Source: Brevibacterium atlanticum (lineage in GTDB: Bacteria; Actinomycetota; Actinomycetes; Actinomycetales; Brevibacteriaceae). Taken from it: a DNA stretch of 64,000 nt. A program made the position numbers and the translations under genes. Shown here piece by piece: positions 17,165 through 26,604 of the stretch (position 1 is its first letter; each line of letters starts with the position of its first letter). Location: contig NZ_CP050152.1 in assembly GCF_011617245.1 (NCBI RefSeq), positions 1,550,001-1,614,000 of the forward strand. Reading direction: 5' to 3'. Under the pieces are notes generated by a model. That model saw only the letters and a list, made by a program, of their open reading frames with translations, did not search any database and was not told the DNA's origin.

Positions 17165-18562
17165 CTAGGACTCTTGTGCCGAAGCCGCTTGTGCCGAGGA
17201 AGGACGCGCGGCTGCGGGAGCCTCACGATCGGCGGATTCGTCCACAGCGGTGGGGGCCGCCTCGGTGAGGGTGTCCGCATCGTCATCGGACTTCTCCATC
17301 CAGTCCTTGCCGTCGAGGATGCGCGCGACCATCATCGAGCTCGCCTGGTCGCCGACGGAGTTGACCGTCGTGGCCGGTGGGTCGATGACGGTGCCGATGA
17401 TCTGGATGATCGGCAGAGCTGCGGCGGGGAAGCCGTAGAGCGTGATGATCATCAGCTCGCCGATGAACCCGCCTGAGGGGATGCCGGCCATGACCATCCC
17501 TGCGAGCAGAGCCACGGCGATGCCGATGAGGATGTTGCCGGGTGTGAAGAAGTCCCGCTGGAAGACGGCGAAGAGGAACGCGATCTTGAGGATCGCAGAC
17601 AGGCTCGACCCCTCCATATGGATTGTCGCCCCGATCGGAATGATCGTCTCCCTGATGTCGCGGGGGACTCCGATGCGCTCGCCGGCACGCAGGTTCGCAG
17701 GGATCGCCGCCACCGAGGAGGACGTGCCCAGAGAGATCGCCGTCGGCTCGATGATGTTCGACCAGAACTTCGTGACACCTCGGCGACCTCCGGCGAGGAA
17801 CGCATAGAGCGTGAATGCGGCGACGAAGTAGATGATCGCCACGGGATAGTAGACGAGGAAGGCGCGGACGTAGTCGCCGACGAGCTGAGCCCCGAGTTCG
17901 CCGATGAGAGCGGCGAAGTAGGCACCCAGGCCGATCGGGGCGTAGTACATGATGATCGAGGTGAACCGGAGGAACACCTCGGAGCCCGATTCGAGGAATG
18001 CGGCGAAGGGCTTGCCCTTCTCACCGATGCTGCTGGTGGTGATGCCGACGATGACGGCGAAGACGATGAGGGCGAGCATGTGCTCGGCCGACAGGATCTT
18101 CGTGAAATCGTCGACGACGAAGGTCTGGACGAGCTGGTCGCCGATGGAACCGACCTCCTCGACGTCCTTCGGCTGTGTCATCTCGACCTGTACGCCCTCG
18201 GTGGCTTTCGTGATCCACAGGGCGGCGACCATGACGAGCGAGGCGATGATGCCGGTGACGGCGAAGACTCCGAGCATTCCGCCGAGGATTGTGCCCAGGC
18301 GTTTGGCTGAGGACATCCCCGCCACGGCCGAGGAGATGGAGAAGAAGACGAGGGGAACGACGAGGGTGAACATCATGTTGATGAACAGCGTGCCGAACGG
18401 TTTGATGACGGTCGCACTCTCGCCGAAGATCAGCCCGATGATCGCGCCGATGACGACACCGGTGAGGATGAAGAGCGGGAAGCGGTAGTTGCGCAGGATC
18501 CGGGCGAGCCTCGAGCCGGATCGTGAGTCAGCGGCGGTGTCCGCGTCGGTGGGGGAGGCCAT
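17165..18562 (-). CDS. Dicarboxylate/amino acid:cation symporter (DAACS family)
   Basis: A 465-residue GltP/DctA-fold symporter. The serine-rich re-entrant loop is seen as SLGTSSSVAAIP. The ion/substrate motif usually written NMDGT is IHMEGSS here, a conservative but notable change. The C-terminal 45 residues are a disordered Ala/Asp-rich tail. Relatives import glutamate, aspartate, serine or C4-dicarboxylates with Na+ or H+; the altered motif means specificity should not be assumed. GAAAGG precedes the start. Confidence 0.86.
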   Translation of the reverse strand: MASPTDADTAADSRSGSRLARILRNYRFPLFILTGVVIGAIIGLIFGESATVIKPFGTLFINMMFTLVVPLVFFSISSAVAGMSSAKRLGTILGGMLGVFAVTGIIASLVMVAALWITKATEGVQVEMTQPKDVEEVGSIGDQLVQTFVVDDFTKILSAEHMLALIVFAVIVGITTSSIGEKGKPFAAFLESGSEVFLRFTSIIMYYAPIGLGAYFAALIGELGAQLVGDYVRAFLVYYPVAIIYFVAAFTLYAFLAGGRRGVTKFWSNIIEPTAISLGTSSSVAAIPANLRAGERIGVPRDIRETIIPIGATIHMEGSSLSAILKIAFLFAVFQRDFFTPGNILIGIAVALLAGMVMAGIPSGGFIGELMIITLYGFPAAALPIIQIIGTVIDPPATTVNSVGDQASSMMVARILDGKDWMEKSDDDADTLTEAAPTAVDESADREAPAAARPSSAQAASAQES

Positions 18563-18665
18563 AGGGTCTGCCTTTCACGTAGTGCGTTCTGCCGGAGCGA
18601 TCCTACTGGTCGGGATGAGCTGGTGCGCACACATCTTGTCAGGAAGGAAAGTTGCGCTCTCTACA

Positions 18666-18681
18666 CTGAACGAACGATTAG
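18666..18681 (+). promoter_or_regulatory. Operator-like motif CTGAACGAACGATTAG
   Basis: Differs by one base from the motif at 2245-2260 and, like it, precedes an acyl-CoA dehydrogenase (15 bases before the start codon), overlapping the likely promoter. Confidence 0.5.
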
Positions 18682-18696
18682 TCTAGACTGAGGAAC

Positions 18697-20553
18697 GTGA
18701 CTGAAGAGAACCCAGGCAACGGCGCCGAACCGACCGCCCCGGAATCCCTCCTGTCGGCCAGGGACATCGGATTCCTCCTCTACGACTGGCTCAAGGTCGA
18801 CGAACTGACCGACAGGGACCGCTTCTCCGACCACTCTCGTGAGGTCTTCGACTCGCTCCTGTCAGCGAGCGAGGACCTGGCCAAGGCGAGCTTCGCCACG
18901 CACTCGCGCAAGTCCGACCTCAACGAACCGACCTTCGACGGACAGAGGGTGACCCTGATCCCGGAGATCAAAGCGGCCCTCGACCAATTTGCCGACATCG
19001 GGCTGCTGTCGGCGACGATGGACGACGAGGTCGGTGGAATCCAGCTGCCGCAGACGGTGGCGAAGGCGTGCTTCGTATGGTTCCAGGCCGCCAATATCGC
19101 CACCTCCAGCTACCCGATGCTGACCATGGCGAACGCGAATCTGCTGCGCGAGTACGCTGATCCCGCTCTCGTGGAGCGGTATGTCGGCCCCGAGCTCGAC
19201 GGGCGGTTCTTCGGCACCATGTGCCTGTCTGAACCCGAGGTCGGTTCCTCCTTGGGTGACGTCACGACGAAGGCCGTGCCCGATCCCGCCGGCAGCGATG
19301 GCGCGTTCCGCATCCACGGCACGAAGATGTGGATCTCCGGCGGCGATCACGAACTCTCGGACAACATCGTCCACCTCGTCCTCGCCCGCGCCGAAGGCGA
19401 CGGACCGGGCACGAAAGGGCTGAGCCTCTTCCTCGTTCCGAAGTTCCTCGTCGAAGCCGACGGCAGCCTCGGCGAGCGCAACGACGTCGTCCTGGCTGGT
19501 CTCAACCACAAGATGGGCTGGCGGGGAACGACGAACACGCTGCTCAACTTCGGTGAGGGCACCCACCGCCCTGCCGGTTCCGCGGGTGCGATCGGCTACC
19601 TCGTGGGGGAGCGCGGGCAGGGCCTGACCTGCATGTTCCACATGATGAACGAGGCGCGCATCGGTGTCGGGGCCGGCGCCGTCGCACTGGGCTACCGCGG
19701 ATATCTCGACGCCCTGGCCTATGCCCGTGACCGTCGACAGGGCCGACCCGACGGAGCGAAGGGCACGGATGCCGGCCAGGTTCCGATCGTCGAGCACGCC
19801 GACGTCCGGCGCATGCTGCTGGCGTCGAAGAGCTACGTCGAAGGCGGGCTCGGCCTCATCCTCTACGCCGCACGTCTGCTCGACGAATCCGAGACCGCGC
19901 CCGAGGCAGCCGACCGTGATCGTGCGGCGCTGCTGCTCGACGTGCTTACCCCGATCGTCAAGACCTGGCCGAGCGTGTGGTGCCTCAAGGCCAACGATCA
20001 CGCGATTCAGGTGCTCGGCGGTGCCGGATACACCCGCGACCACGACGTCGAACAGCTCTACCGCGACAACCGACTCAACCCGATCCATGAAGGCACCCAC
20101 GGCATCCAGGCCAAGGATCTGCTCGGTCGGAAGATGATCATGGCCCGCGGTGCCGGGCTGACGACCCTCCTCGAGCGGATGCAAGAGACCGTCGCCGAGG
20201 CGGCCGAGACATCCGCATGGTACGCCGAAGCCGCGGCGCTGTGTGCCGCCGTCGAGCGGATCGGAACCGTCACCGCGACCGTCTGGGCCGAGCAGGATCC
20301 CACCCTCGCGTTGGAGAATGCGTGGACCTATCTCGAGGCCGTCGGGCACACCGTCATCGCCTGGCTGTGGTTGGAGCAGGGAATGGCCGCCGAGGTGACC
20401 GCCCGGCACCGCGGTGACTCACCGTTCCTGCGCGGCAAGATCGCAACGGCCAGATACTTCTTCACCCATGAGCTGCCGCTGACCGGGCCGTGGTTCGACC
20501 TCGTCGAAGCCCGCACGACGACGTTTCGCGACCTCGAAGACTCGTGGCTGTGA
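18697..20553 (+). CDS. Acyl-CoA dehydrogenase, large FadE/DmdC-like type
   Basis: A 618-residue acyl-CoA dehydrogenase of the long form, with an extra N-terminal segment and a C-terminal helical domain (about 480-618). The catalytic glutamate is in IHEGTHGIQAKD near residue 464, the canonical position. The flavin stretch VLGGAGYTRDHDVEQ is also present. Related proteins oxidise long-chain or 3-(methylthio)propionyl-CoA esters; the substrate is unknown. GTG start with TGAGGA upstream. Its promoter carries the same 16-mer as the acyl-CoA dehydrogenase at 1046-2212. Confidence 0.9.
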   Translation: MTEENPGNGAEPTAPESLLSARDIGFLLYDWLKVDELTDRDRFSDHSREVFDSLLSASEDLAKASFATHSRKSDLNEPTFDGQRVTLIPEIKAALDQFADIGLLSATMDDEVGGIQLPQTVAKACFVWFQAANIATSSYPMLTMANANLLREYADPALVERYVGPELDGRFFGTMCLSEPEVGSSLGDVTTKAVPDPAGSDGAFRIHGTKMWISGGDHELSDNIVHLVLARAEGDGPGTKGLSLFLVPKFLVEADGSLGERNDVVLAGLNHKMGWRGTTNTLLNFGEGTHRPAGSAGAIGYLVGERGQGLTCMFHMMNEARIGVGAGAVALGYRGYLDALAYARDRRQGRPDGAKGTDAGQVPIVEHADVRRMLLASKSYVEGGLGLILYAARLLDESETAPEAADRDRAALLLDVLTPIVKTWPSVWCLKANDHAIQVLGGAGYTRDHDVEQLYRDNRLNPIHEGTHGIQAKDLLGRKMIMARGAGLTTLLERMQETVAEAAETSAWYAEAAALCAAVERIGTVTATVWAEQDPTLALENAWTYLEAVGHTVIAWLWLEQGMAAEVTARHRGDSPFLRGKIATARYFFTHELPLTGPWFDLVEARTTTFRDLEDSWL

Positions 20554-20586
20554 CGCAGTGTCAGCGGTGACGCGCTGCTGGGATGT

Positions 20587-21321
20587 TCAGCTTCTCAATG
20601 GCGGCACTCTTCGATCGACGTTCATGATGATCCGCAGGAACAGTCCACCGGCCAACAGGCCCCCGACGAGGTCGGTGACCCAATGCCATCCGAGGGCGAA
20701 CGACACAGCGACCGAGTTCACGCTGACCGCTGCGACTGCCCACCACAGCAGTCGAACGGTCCGGGTGGAGGCGCTGCTGTAGGTGGCGATGAGGTAGGCG
20801 ACCGTGCCGTAGATGAGCACCGCCTCGGCGGCGTGACCGGAGGGGTAGCTGATTCCGCGCCCGCCGAGGTCGAGCAGACCGCCCTGGAAGAATCGGGGGT
20901 CGTGCAGCGTCGTCGCCGGGCGGGCGAGCAGCAGCTTGAACGATCCGACGCCGAGGTAGAACGCGGCCTCGGCAGCGACGGCGATGACGACCGGCCGCCA
21001 TGACCGCCGCCGGCGGGCCAGCGTGATCGCCGTGATGACGAGTACCGGAAGGCAGACGGCCTGCCCGGCGATGGGGTCGAGGATGTGCTGGACGAACCAG
21101 ACGAGATCCTGATTGAAGAGGTAGAGCCACCGGCGGTTGAGCTTGTAGTCCCAGACTCGCAACGGCCCCGCAGCGAGCACGGTGACCACGACGAAGGCCG
21201 GGGCCAGAACCCAGATCGAGGTTGCCCGAAGGAGCAGCCCCTGTCGTCGAGCCGTCCGGGGACTGGGTTCGGAGGGGCTGCCGATCGTGTCCTTCGATTC
21301 GACATAAGACTCAGCAACCAT
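20587..21321 (-). CDS. PAP2-family membrane phosphatase
   Basis: A 244-residue membrane protein with about six helices. Three phosphatase motifs are visible: KLLLARP (129-135; spacing shorter than the usual KX6RP), YPSGH (159-163) and GWHWVTD (211-217) with the catalytic histidine H213. It probably dephosphorylates a lipid such as undecaprenyl diphosphate or phosphatidate on the outer membrane face. The start at ATG 21321 (MVAESYV) is chosen because the upstream extension looks non-coding. Confidence 0.82.
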   Translation of the reverse strand: MVAESYVESKDTIGSPSEPSPRTARRQGLLLRATSIWVLAPAFVVVTVLAAGPLRVWDYKLNRRWLYLFNQDLVWFVQHILDPIAGQAVCLPVLVITAITLARRRRSWRPVVIAVAAEAAFYLGVGSFKLLLARPATTLHDPRFFQGGLLDLGGRGISYPSGHAAEAVLIYGTVAYLIATYSSASTRTVRLLWWAVAAVSVNSVAVSFALGWHWVTDLVGGLLAGGLFLRIIMNVDRRVPPLRS

Positions 21322-21437
21322 CACTGCTGATCTTAGACGGAGCAGACAATCACTTCTGCGATTGGCGATAAAGAAACGATGAATTCTGCAATGGATTTCG
21401 TCGATCCAGCTCGTCTGAACCCTGACGACGACGGTGG

Positions 21438-22229
21438 CTAGTTCCCCAGTGACCGTGCGCGAGCAGTGATCGACCGGGCCGCGCCCAGGGTCTGAGCGAG
21501 GAAACCGCGTCCGAAGAGCCGCACATGGGCGAGCAGCGCGAAGAAGCTGTGCGCAGGCAGGTCCTCCCGCCACCCGGTAGGCATCGGATGAGCCTCCTCG
21601 TAGCCGGAGAAGATCTCCTCGAGGAACGGGGTGCCGAAGAGGGCAAGCAGCGCGAGATCCTCCAGACGGTGCCCGCCGTGGGCGGCGGGATCGATGAGCG
21701 TGCACCCGTCAGGAGTCCACATGAGGTTGCCGGCCCACAGATCACCATGCACCCGGGCCGGCGCTTCGACCCCGTCGCCGCAGATACCGTCGAAGGCTCC
21801 GCTGCGGATCACCGCGATCGCCGAGGCGACCGTGTCCTTCTCATCATCCGTGAGCTGTCCGTCGAGCCAGGTGAGAATCGGTGACAGTCGCTGATCGGCC
21901 CAATAGTCGGAGAAGCGCGAGACTGCATCGTTGGCAACGGCGAACGGGGCGTCGAGGGGACCGAAGAACGCCGACTCGGACGGCGACCAGCCGAACCCAG
22001 GAGCACCGGCATCATGGAGCCGTGCGAGCCCGCGGCCGAACACCGCGGCAGCATCCGCGTCGGGCCCGACCTCCTCGAGGCGTTCGAGCCGCAGGTGATC
22101 TGCACCGACGTCGATGACCTCGACGACGGGGATCACCCCCGGTTCGGCCAACCACTTCAGCCCGGCCGCCTCGGCGGCGAAGAAACCCTCCGGTGCGTCG
22201 CTGTGACTCTTGAGGTGATGGACGTTCAT
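21438..22229 (-). CDS. Fructosamine/ketosamine-3-kinase family protein
   Basis: A 263-residue kinase-fold protein. The catalytic HGDLWAGN is at 161-168 (Asp163) and the metal-binding IDPAAHGG at 179-186. FN3K family members phosphorylate protein-bound or free ketosamines and so reverse glycation in the cytosol. It is downstream of the BKACE gene on the same strand (31-base gap) and may share its message. Length is slightly short of the usual 285-290 residues. Confidence 0.85.
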   Translation of the reverse strand: MNVHHLKSHSDAPEGFFAAEAAGLKWLAEPGVIPVVEVIDVGADHLRLERLEEVGPDADAAAVFGRGLARLHDAGAPGFGWSPSESAFFGPLDAPFAVANDAVSRFSDYWADQRLSPILTWLDGQLTDDEKDTVASAIAVIRSGAFDGICGDGVEAPARVHGDLWAGNLMWTPDGCTLIDPAAHGGHRLEDLALLALFGTPFLEEIFSGYEEAHPMPTGWREDLPAHSFFALLAHVRLFGRGFLAQTLGAARSITARARSLGN

Positions 22230-22260
22230 AACTCCAGGTTAGCGCTCGCCAGCTCTGCGG

Positions 22261-23004
22261 TCAGGTGTGTAGTTCGGCGATGAGTCCCGCCGCCTCGGCG
22301 ACGAGTTCGGCATTGCCCGTCGCCTGGCTGCCGTCGATGAGTACGGGCGTGTCCTCGAGACCGGTCCGCACCGCGTGCCCGCGCCGGATCGCACGGGCAT
22401 TGACGACCCAGGATGCGATTCCGTCACCGTGGTGGACCTGCGGCAGAGCGATCCGTGCCTCGGTGAGGACCTGCTCGATCGCCGCCGCATGCGCGATCGC
22501 GGCATCCGGATCGGAATCACCGGGTTCGATGAGCACCCTGTGACAGGATGCGGCCAGACCCGAGTCGACGAAAGCCGAGGCATCATCGAGTTCGAGCAGT
22601 CCTGCTTCGATCCGGACGCCGCGGCCCAGGAGCAGTTCGCAGAGCGCGACGATCCCGGTCTCACCCTGATTCGCGCTGACGAGATCGGGCAGCTCCGTCC
22701 ATTCTGCGATCTGAGCCGAGCGTCGTTCGGGGTCGGGTTCGATCTCGGCGGCGGTGCTCAGGGAGATCGGCACGCCCGGGCACGCGCGGCGCACAGCCCT
22801 GATCGTCTCGGCCGTGACCGCCGCGTCGAACGTCTGCCTGCCCGCGTCGTCGAAGGGATGGAGATGAACCACCTCGGCGCCGGCAGCCACGGCCGCGCCG
22901 GCTTCTGCGGCGATCGTCTCCGGGGTGCGCGGGGCCGCCGGATGATCGCGGCCGCCGTTGAGAGCGACGTGCAGCCGTGGAACTGACGAAGATTGTGCGT
23001 TCAT
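22261..23004 (-). CDS. BKACE (3-keto-5-aminohexanoate cleavage) family protein
   Basis: A 247-residue TIM-barrel enzyme with the family opening ALNGGRD (14-20) and metal-binding HLH at 47-49. BKACEs condense a beta-keto acid with acetyl-CoA, giving acetoacetate and a new CoA ester. The lysine-fermentation enzyme Kce is the type member, but most members act on other beta-keto acids. The protein is shorter than most (270-310). ATG 23004 after AAGGTGAGG is preferred to an in-frame GTG at 23022. Confidence 0.82.
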   Translation of the reverse strand: MNAQSSSVPRLHVALNGGRDHPAAPRTPETIAAEAGAAVAAGAEVVHLHPFDDAGRQTFDAAVTAETIRAVRRACPGVPISLSTAAEIEPDPERRSAQIAEWTELPDLVSANQGETGIVALCELLLGRGVRIEAGLLELDDASAFVDSGLAASCHRVLIEPGDSDPDAAIAHAAAIEQVLTEARIALPQVHHGDGIASWVVNARAIRRGHAVRTGLEDTPVLIDGSQATGNAELVAEAAGLIAELHT

Positions 23005-23074
23005 CTCCTCACCTTCTCGCACTCACGGCACCGAGTACAGCCGACATCGTAAAGTGGTGCGACAAGGAGAATCG

Positions 23075-24091
23075 ATGCAGAGAGGTGCACACGTGAACGC
23101 AGCGGTCGACGGTAAGGACGGCAGCCTCGGCGATGGTGCTCACTCCTGCTGCGCACCCGCGGTCGAACGCCCCGGAGTCGGCGGCGCGGGTGCGACGATG
23201 CCGACTGCACATGCCACCGGGGCCCTCGCCTTCAGCTTCGACTTCGTCACGACAGGTGGGACCTTCGATATGGGGGACCCGTTCGGCGACGGTCATCCGG
23301 CAGACGGGGAGGGGCCCCGCCACCGCGTGAGACTCAGTGACTACGAGATCGCTGCGACGACGGTGACGAATGACGACTTCGCTCACTTCGTCTCGGCGAC
23401 CGGTTTCGTCACCACCGCGGAGAGGCTGGGCACATCGGCGGTGTTCGCGATGCTGCTCGAGGACAATCCGCAGGCATCGAGTCACATCCTCGGCCGGGCA
23501 CCTGGCGTGCCTTGGTGGGTGGAGGTCTCCGGAGCACACTGGGCGGCGCCCGAAGGACCCGGCTCCGATGTCACCGACCGGCGTGACCATCCCGTCGTCC
23601 ACGTCAGCTGGGAGGACGCGGTCGCCTACTGTGCCTGGTCGGGCACCCGACTGCCGAGCGAAGCCGAATGGGAATGCGCCGCCCGCGGGGGACTCAAGGG
23701 GCGTCGCTACCCATGGGGCAACCGGGTGCTCATCGACGGAGACTGGAACTGCAACATCTGGCAGGGAGAGTTCCCGAGCACCAACACCCGCGATGACGGG
23801 TACATCGGGACCGCGCCGGCCAGACACTTCGCCCCGAACGGCCTGGGGCTGTACAACACCGTCGGGAACGTGTGGGAATGGTGCGCCGACTACTTCGACC
23901 GCGATTACTACCACCGCTCGCCGCAGATCGACCCACGCGGTCCCGAGACGGGGGAGAAGAGGATCATGCGCGGAGGATCCTTCCTCTGCCACGACTCGTA
24001 CTGCAACCGCTATCGCGTGGCGGCCCGGTCATCGAACACTCCGGACTCCTCGGCCTCGAACATCGGCTTCCGGGTGGTCCGGGACGTCTGA
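23075..24091 (+). CDS. Formylglycine-generating enzyme (SUMF1 type)
   Basis: A 338-residue FGE-sulfatase domain protein. The copper-binding and catalytic cysteine pair is conserved as C305 and C310 in [20 protein letters not shown], with [12 protein letters not shown] following, the pattern of genuine FGE rather than EgtB. An N-terminal SCCAP motif is also present. It converts a Cys or Ser-type CXPXR cysteine of sulfatases to formylglycine, using oxygen. AAGGAGA precedes ATG 23075. No sulfatase lies in the window, so its client must be elsewhere. Confidence 0.88.
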   Translation: MQRGAHVNAAVDGKDGSLGDGAHSCCAPAVERPGVGGAGATMPTAHATGALAFSFDFVTTGGTFDMGDPFGDGHPADGEGPRHRVRLSDYEIAATTVTNDDFAHFVSATGFVTTAERLGTSAVFAMLLEDNPQASSHILGRAPGVPWWVEVSGAHWAAPEGPGSDVTDRRDHPVVHVSWEDAVAYCAWSGTRLPSEAEWECAARGGLKGRRYPWGNRVLIDGDWNCNIWQGEFPSTNTRDDGYIGTAPARHFAPNGLGLYNTVGNVWEWCADYFDRDYYHRSPQIDPRGPETGEKRIMRGGSFLCHDSYCNRYRVAARSSNTPDSSASNIGFRVVRDV

Positions 24092-24105
24092 CGGCGCTGC
24101 GATGA

Positions 24106-25038
24106 TCAGCTCAGCAGATCGCGTTCGAGGCGTGCCATGAGACGCTGCGTCTCCTCACTGAGCGCATCGAGAGTGAAGCGGATCGTCAGACGTTCCTCGG
24201 CGCCGGCACGGGTGACCGCCGAGATGTGTCGGGTCGGAGCATTCTCCCCGCTGAGCGGGATCCGGCGAACCGGATGGAGGTCCTGGGACCGCGAGAGCCG
24301 AGAGGCCACACAGATGCCGAATCCGCTGTGCACGAGGGCGGTGCCGGTGTTCCAGTCGTTGGCATAGTGGCCGACGATCGGGGTGAACCCCGCCGCCGTG
24401 CAGCTGGCCATGACCAGCTGGTGGTAGGTGGTGCCGGGCCGGCCGAGGATCCACGTCTGCGAGGCCGTGTCGGCGATCGTCACCGACTCCCGTTCGGCCA
24501 GCGGATGGTCGAGGGGCACCATGAGGTCGAGGGGGTCGTCGATGAGGAAACGCTGGTGGAACCGTGCATCCGCTCCAGCCGGTATGTCGGAGGTGGCTAC
24601 GACCACGCCGACATCGGCATCCCCTGCGAGCAGGAAGTCGAAGCATTCGCCGGGCTCGGCCTCGATCGTCTGAGTCCGAAGCCGAGGGAAACGCTCATTC
24701 AGCGCCTTCATCGTCGGCGGCAGGAGCAGTCCGGCGGCGGTGGAGAACCCACAGAGCCCGATCGAGCCGGCGACCTCGTCGGAGTGTTCGCCCAGCTCGG
24801 CCAGGGCGCGTTCCCATTCGGTCGACATGGCATCGACATGACGCAGCAGCGACAGGGCGGCCGCGGTCAGGCGGATGGTCCGCCCCCGCTGTTCGAGCAG
24901 CGTGACTCCGAGTTCGGCGGCGAGCTGTCTGATCTGGTGGGAGACCGTCGACGGCGAATAGTGCAGCGCGTGTGCCGCCGCGGTCACTGTGCCGTGTCGA
25001 TCGATCATGCTGAGCATCACCAGCCGGTTGTCAATCAT
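24106..25038 (-). CDS. LysR-family transcriptional regulator
   Basis: A 310-residue LysR protein. The winged helix-turn-helix at 1-60 includes GTVTAAAHALHYSPSTVSHQ, and the periplasmic-binding-protein-like effector domain runs from about 90 to 295. It is divergent from an MFS transporter followed by an M20 amidohydrolase, which are its likely targets; the inducer is probably a compound handled by those two proteins. CTATCG/CGATAG arms at 25045-25050 and 25073-25078 lie in the shared 129-base promoter region. Confidence 0.88.
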   Translation of the reverse strand: MIDNRLVMLSMIDRHGTVTAAAHALHYSPSTVSHQIRQLAAELGVTLLEQRGRTIRLTAAALSLLRHVDAMSTEWERALAELGEHSDEVAGSIGLCGFSTAAGLLLPPTMKALNERFPRLRTQTIEAEPGECFDFLLAGDADVGVVVATSDIPAGADARFHQRFLIDDPLDLMVPLDHPLAERESVTIADTASQTWILGRPGTTYHQLVMASCTAAGFTPIVGHYANDWNTGTALVHSGFGICVASRLSRSQDLHPVRRIPLSGENAPTRHISAVTRAGAEERLTIRFTLDALSEETQRLMARLERDLLS

Positions 25039-25044
25039 GCGATC

Positions 25045-25078
25045 CTATCGAACGATGTGGTGCTGTTTCCTGCGATAG
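25045..25078. promoter_or_regulatory. Inverted repeat in LysR/MFS divergent promoter
   Basis: CTATCG (25045-25050) and CGATAG (25073-25078), 22 bases apart. Possible half-sites for the adjacent LysR regulator; the evidence is modest. Confidence 0.3.
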
Positions 25079-25167
25079 ACAACACTACTCCATGGCCCCA
25101 TCATGGATGGTGGAGGCCGAATCGGCTCCCTTTTCAGTCCATCGGACGCACAGTTCTCAGTGAGAGA

Positions 25168-26604
25168 GTGAGGTTCTGCTTGCCCGAATACGCGAAGATC
25201 AGAGGATCGAGGCGACAGCTGTGGATCGGCGCGATCGTGCTGTTCGGACTCTCCGCGGCGGCCAACCTCGCCAGCCCGCTCTATCCCCTGTTTCAGCAGT
25301 CCCTGGGGATGTCGGATCCGACGATGACCGCGCTGTATGCGACCTATGTGCTCAGCTGCCTGCCGTCCCTGCTCCTCTTCGGTTCGGCCGCCGACGCCTT
25401 CGGTCGCAGACCTGTGCTCGTCGTGGCAATCGTTCTCGTCATCCTCGGCACGACGCTGTTCGGCCTCACCTCGGGCGAAGTCATCGGCCTCTTCCTTGGG
25501 CGGATGCTCATCGGCATCGGACTCGGACTGGGCACGGGTGCGGGCATCGCGCTCATGGTCGAGGCTTCTCCGGCCCGGCGCGCCTGGCTCGGGTCGACAC
25601 TGGCGACCATGGCCTTCGTCCTCGGCGCGGGAGCCGGTCCGATCCTGTCCGGAGCGATCGCCCAGTACGCCGAGGCGCCGCTGGTCACCCCGTTCGTCGT
25701 CATGGCTGCCTTCCTCACAGTCTCCGCCGTCCTCGCCGCGGTCATGCCGCTGCACCGGCCGTTCACCCGTCAGCGGTGGCGGCCGACCTGGCCGGCGGTG
25801 CCCGGCCCCATGCGGGTGAGTTTCAACATCGCCGCCATCACGGGTTTCATCGGCTGGGCCGCACTCGGACTCTTCCTCGCGCTGCTGCCCTCGATGGCCG
25901 CGGAGATCCTGCCGACCTCAGGTCCCCTGGCCTCCGGGCTCATCGTCGGAGCCCTCCTCGTCGTGTCGACGGGCAGCCATCTGCTGGCCCCGAAGTTCCG
26001 GCCCCGCGCCGCCCAGACGCTCGGACTCATGTTCATGGGCCTCGGAGCCGCACTGCTGCTGAGCTCGAATCTGCCCGAGCTCGGGGACGCCACGGTGACC
26101 ACGCTCATGGCCATCGCCGCTGCGACCACCGGGTTCGGACACGGGCTCAGCTACTGGGGAGCCAACCGCGAGATCGACGATCTCACGCCGCCGCGCAACC
26201 GTGCGGGCATCACGGCCGCTCTCTATCTCGCCTTCTACGCCGGAGCCGGAGCGCCCGCGGTGCTCGTCGGCGCACTGTCGCTGACAATGAGGCTCGTCGA
26301 CGCGATCATGATCGTCACCCTCGTGCTTCTGCTCACGACGATCGCGTTCATTCCCGTCCCCAGCCTGGCGCTGACGACGATCCGACAGTCACGAAGCGGC
26401 AAGGGGCAGGTACAGGCAGCGGAGCCGTTGCGGACCTCGGAGCCGGTGCGGACATCTGTGCCTGTCAGCTTTGGTGGGGGACTAGGATCGGGAGAGCCCA
26501 TCGATCCGATCCGAGGACACGAGAATGACATCGTCAGCACCCGAATCGACCGTGACAGCGCTGCCGGAGGGACTGGAGGATCGACTCGTCGCCTGGCGAC
26601 GTGA
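25168..26604 (+). CDS. MFS transporter with atypical C-terminal tail
   Basis: About 478 residues, 12 helices, with the loop motif SAADAFGRRPVL and the branch-C stretch GAGAGPILSG. Resembles drug/metabolite MFS exporters. The start is uncertain: GTG 25168 is used, while TTG 25180 has a better-spaced GTGAGG. After the last helix (ends near 26370) about 75 residues of Arg/Ser/Gly-rich, low-complexity sequence continue, with a degenerate duplicated block (26424-26456), and overlap the next gene by 80 bases. The tail may be translated intergenic DNA left by loss of an earlier stop. Likely controlled by the divergent LysR. Confidence 0.75.
   Translation: MRFCLPEYAKIRGSRRQLWIGAIVLFGLSAAANLASPLYPLFQQSLGMSDPTMTALYATYVLSCLPSLLLFGSAADAFGRRPVLVVAIVLVILGTTLFGLTSGEVIGLFLGRMLIGIGLGLGTGAGIALMVEASPARRAWLGSTLATMAFVLGAGAGPILSGAIAQYAEAPLVTPFVVMAAFLTVSAVLAAVMPLHRPFTRQRWRPTWPAVPGPMRVSFNIAAITGFIGWAALGLFLALLPSMAAEILPTSGPLASGLIVGALLVVSTGSHLLAPKFRPRAAQTLGLMFMGLGAALLLSSNLPELGDATVTTLMAIAAATTGFGHGLSYWGANREIDDLTPPRNRAGITAALYLAFYAGAGAPAVLVGALSLTMRLVDAIMIVTLVLLLTTIAFIPVPSLALTTIRQSRSGKGQVQAAEPLRTSEPVRTSVPVSFGGGLGSGEPIDPIRGHENDIVSTRIDRDSAAGGTGGSTRRLAT

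Noticed and set aside
18862..20409. A 515-codon open frame antisense to the acyl-CoA dehydrogenase
   Set aside because: It is the GC-rich complement of a clearly conserved gene and its protein has no recognisable domain or plausible composition.
23009..23992. A 327-codon frame antisense to the formylglycine-generating enzyme
   Set aside because: The plus-strand gene has full family motifs; the antisense product has none.
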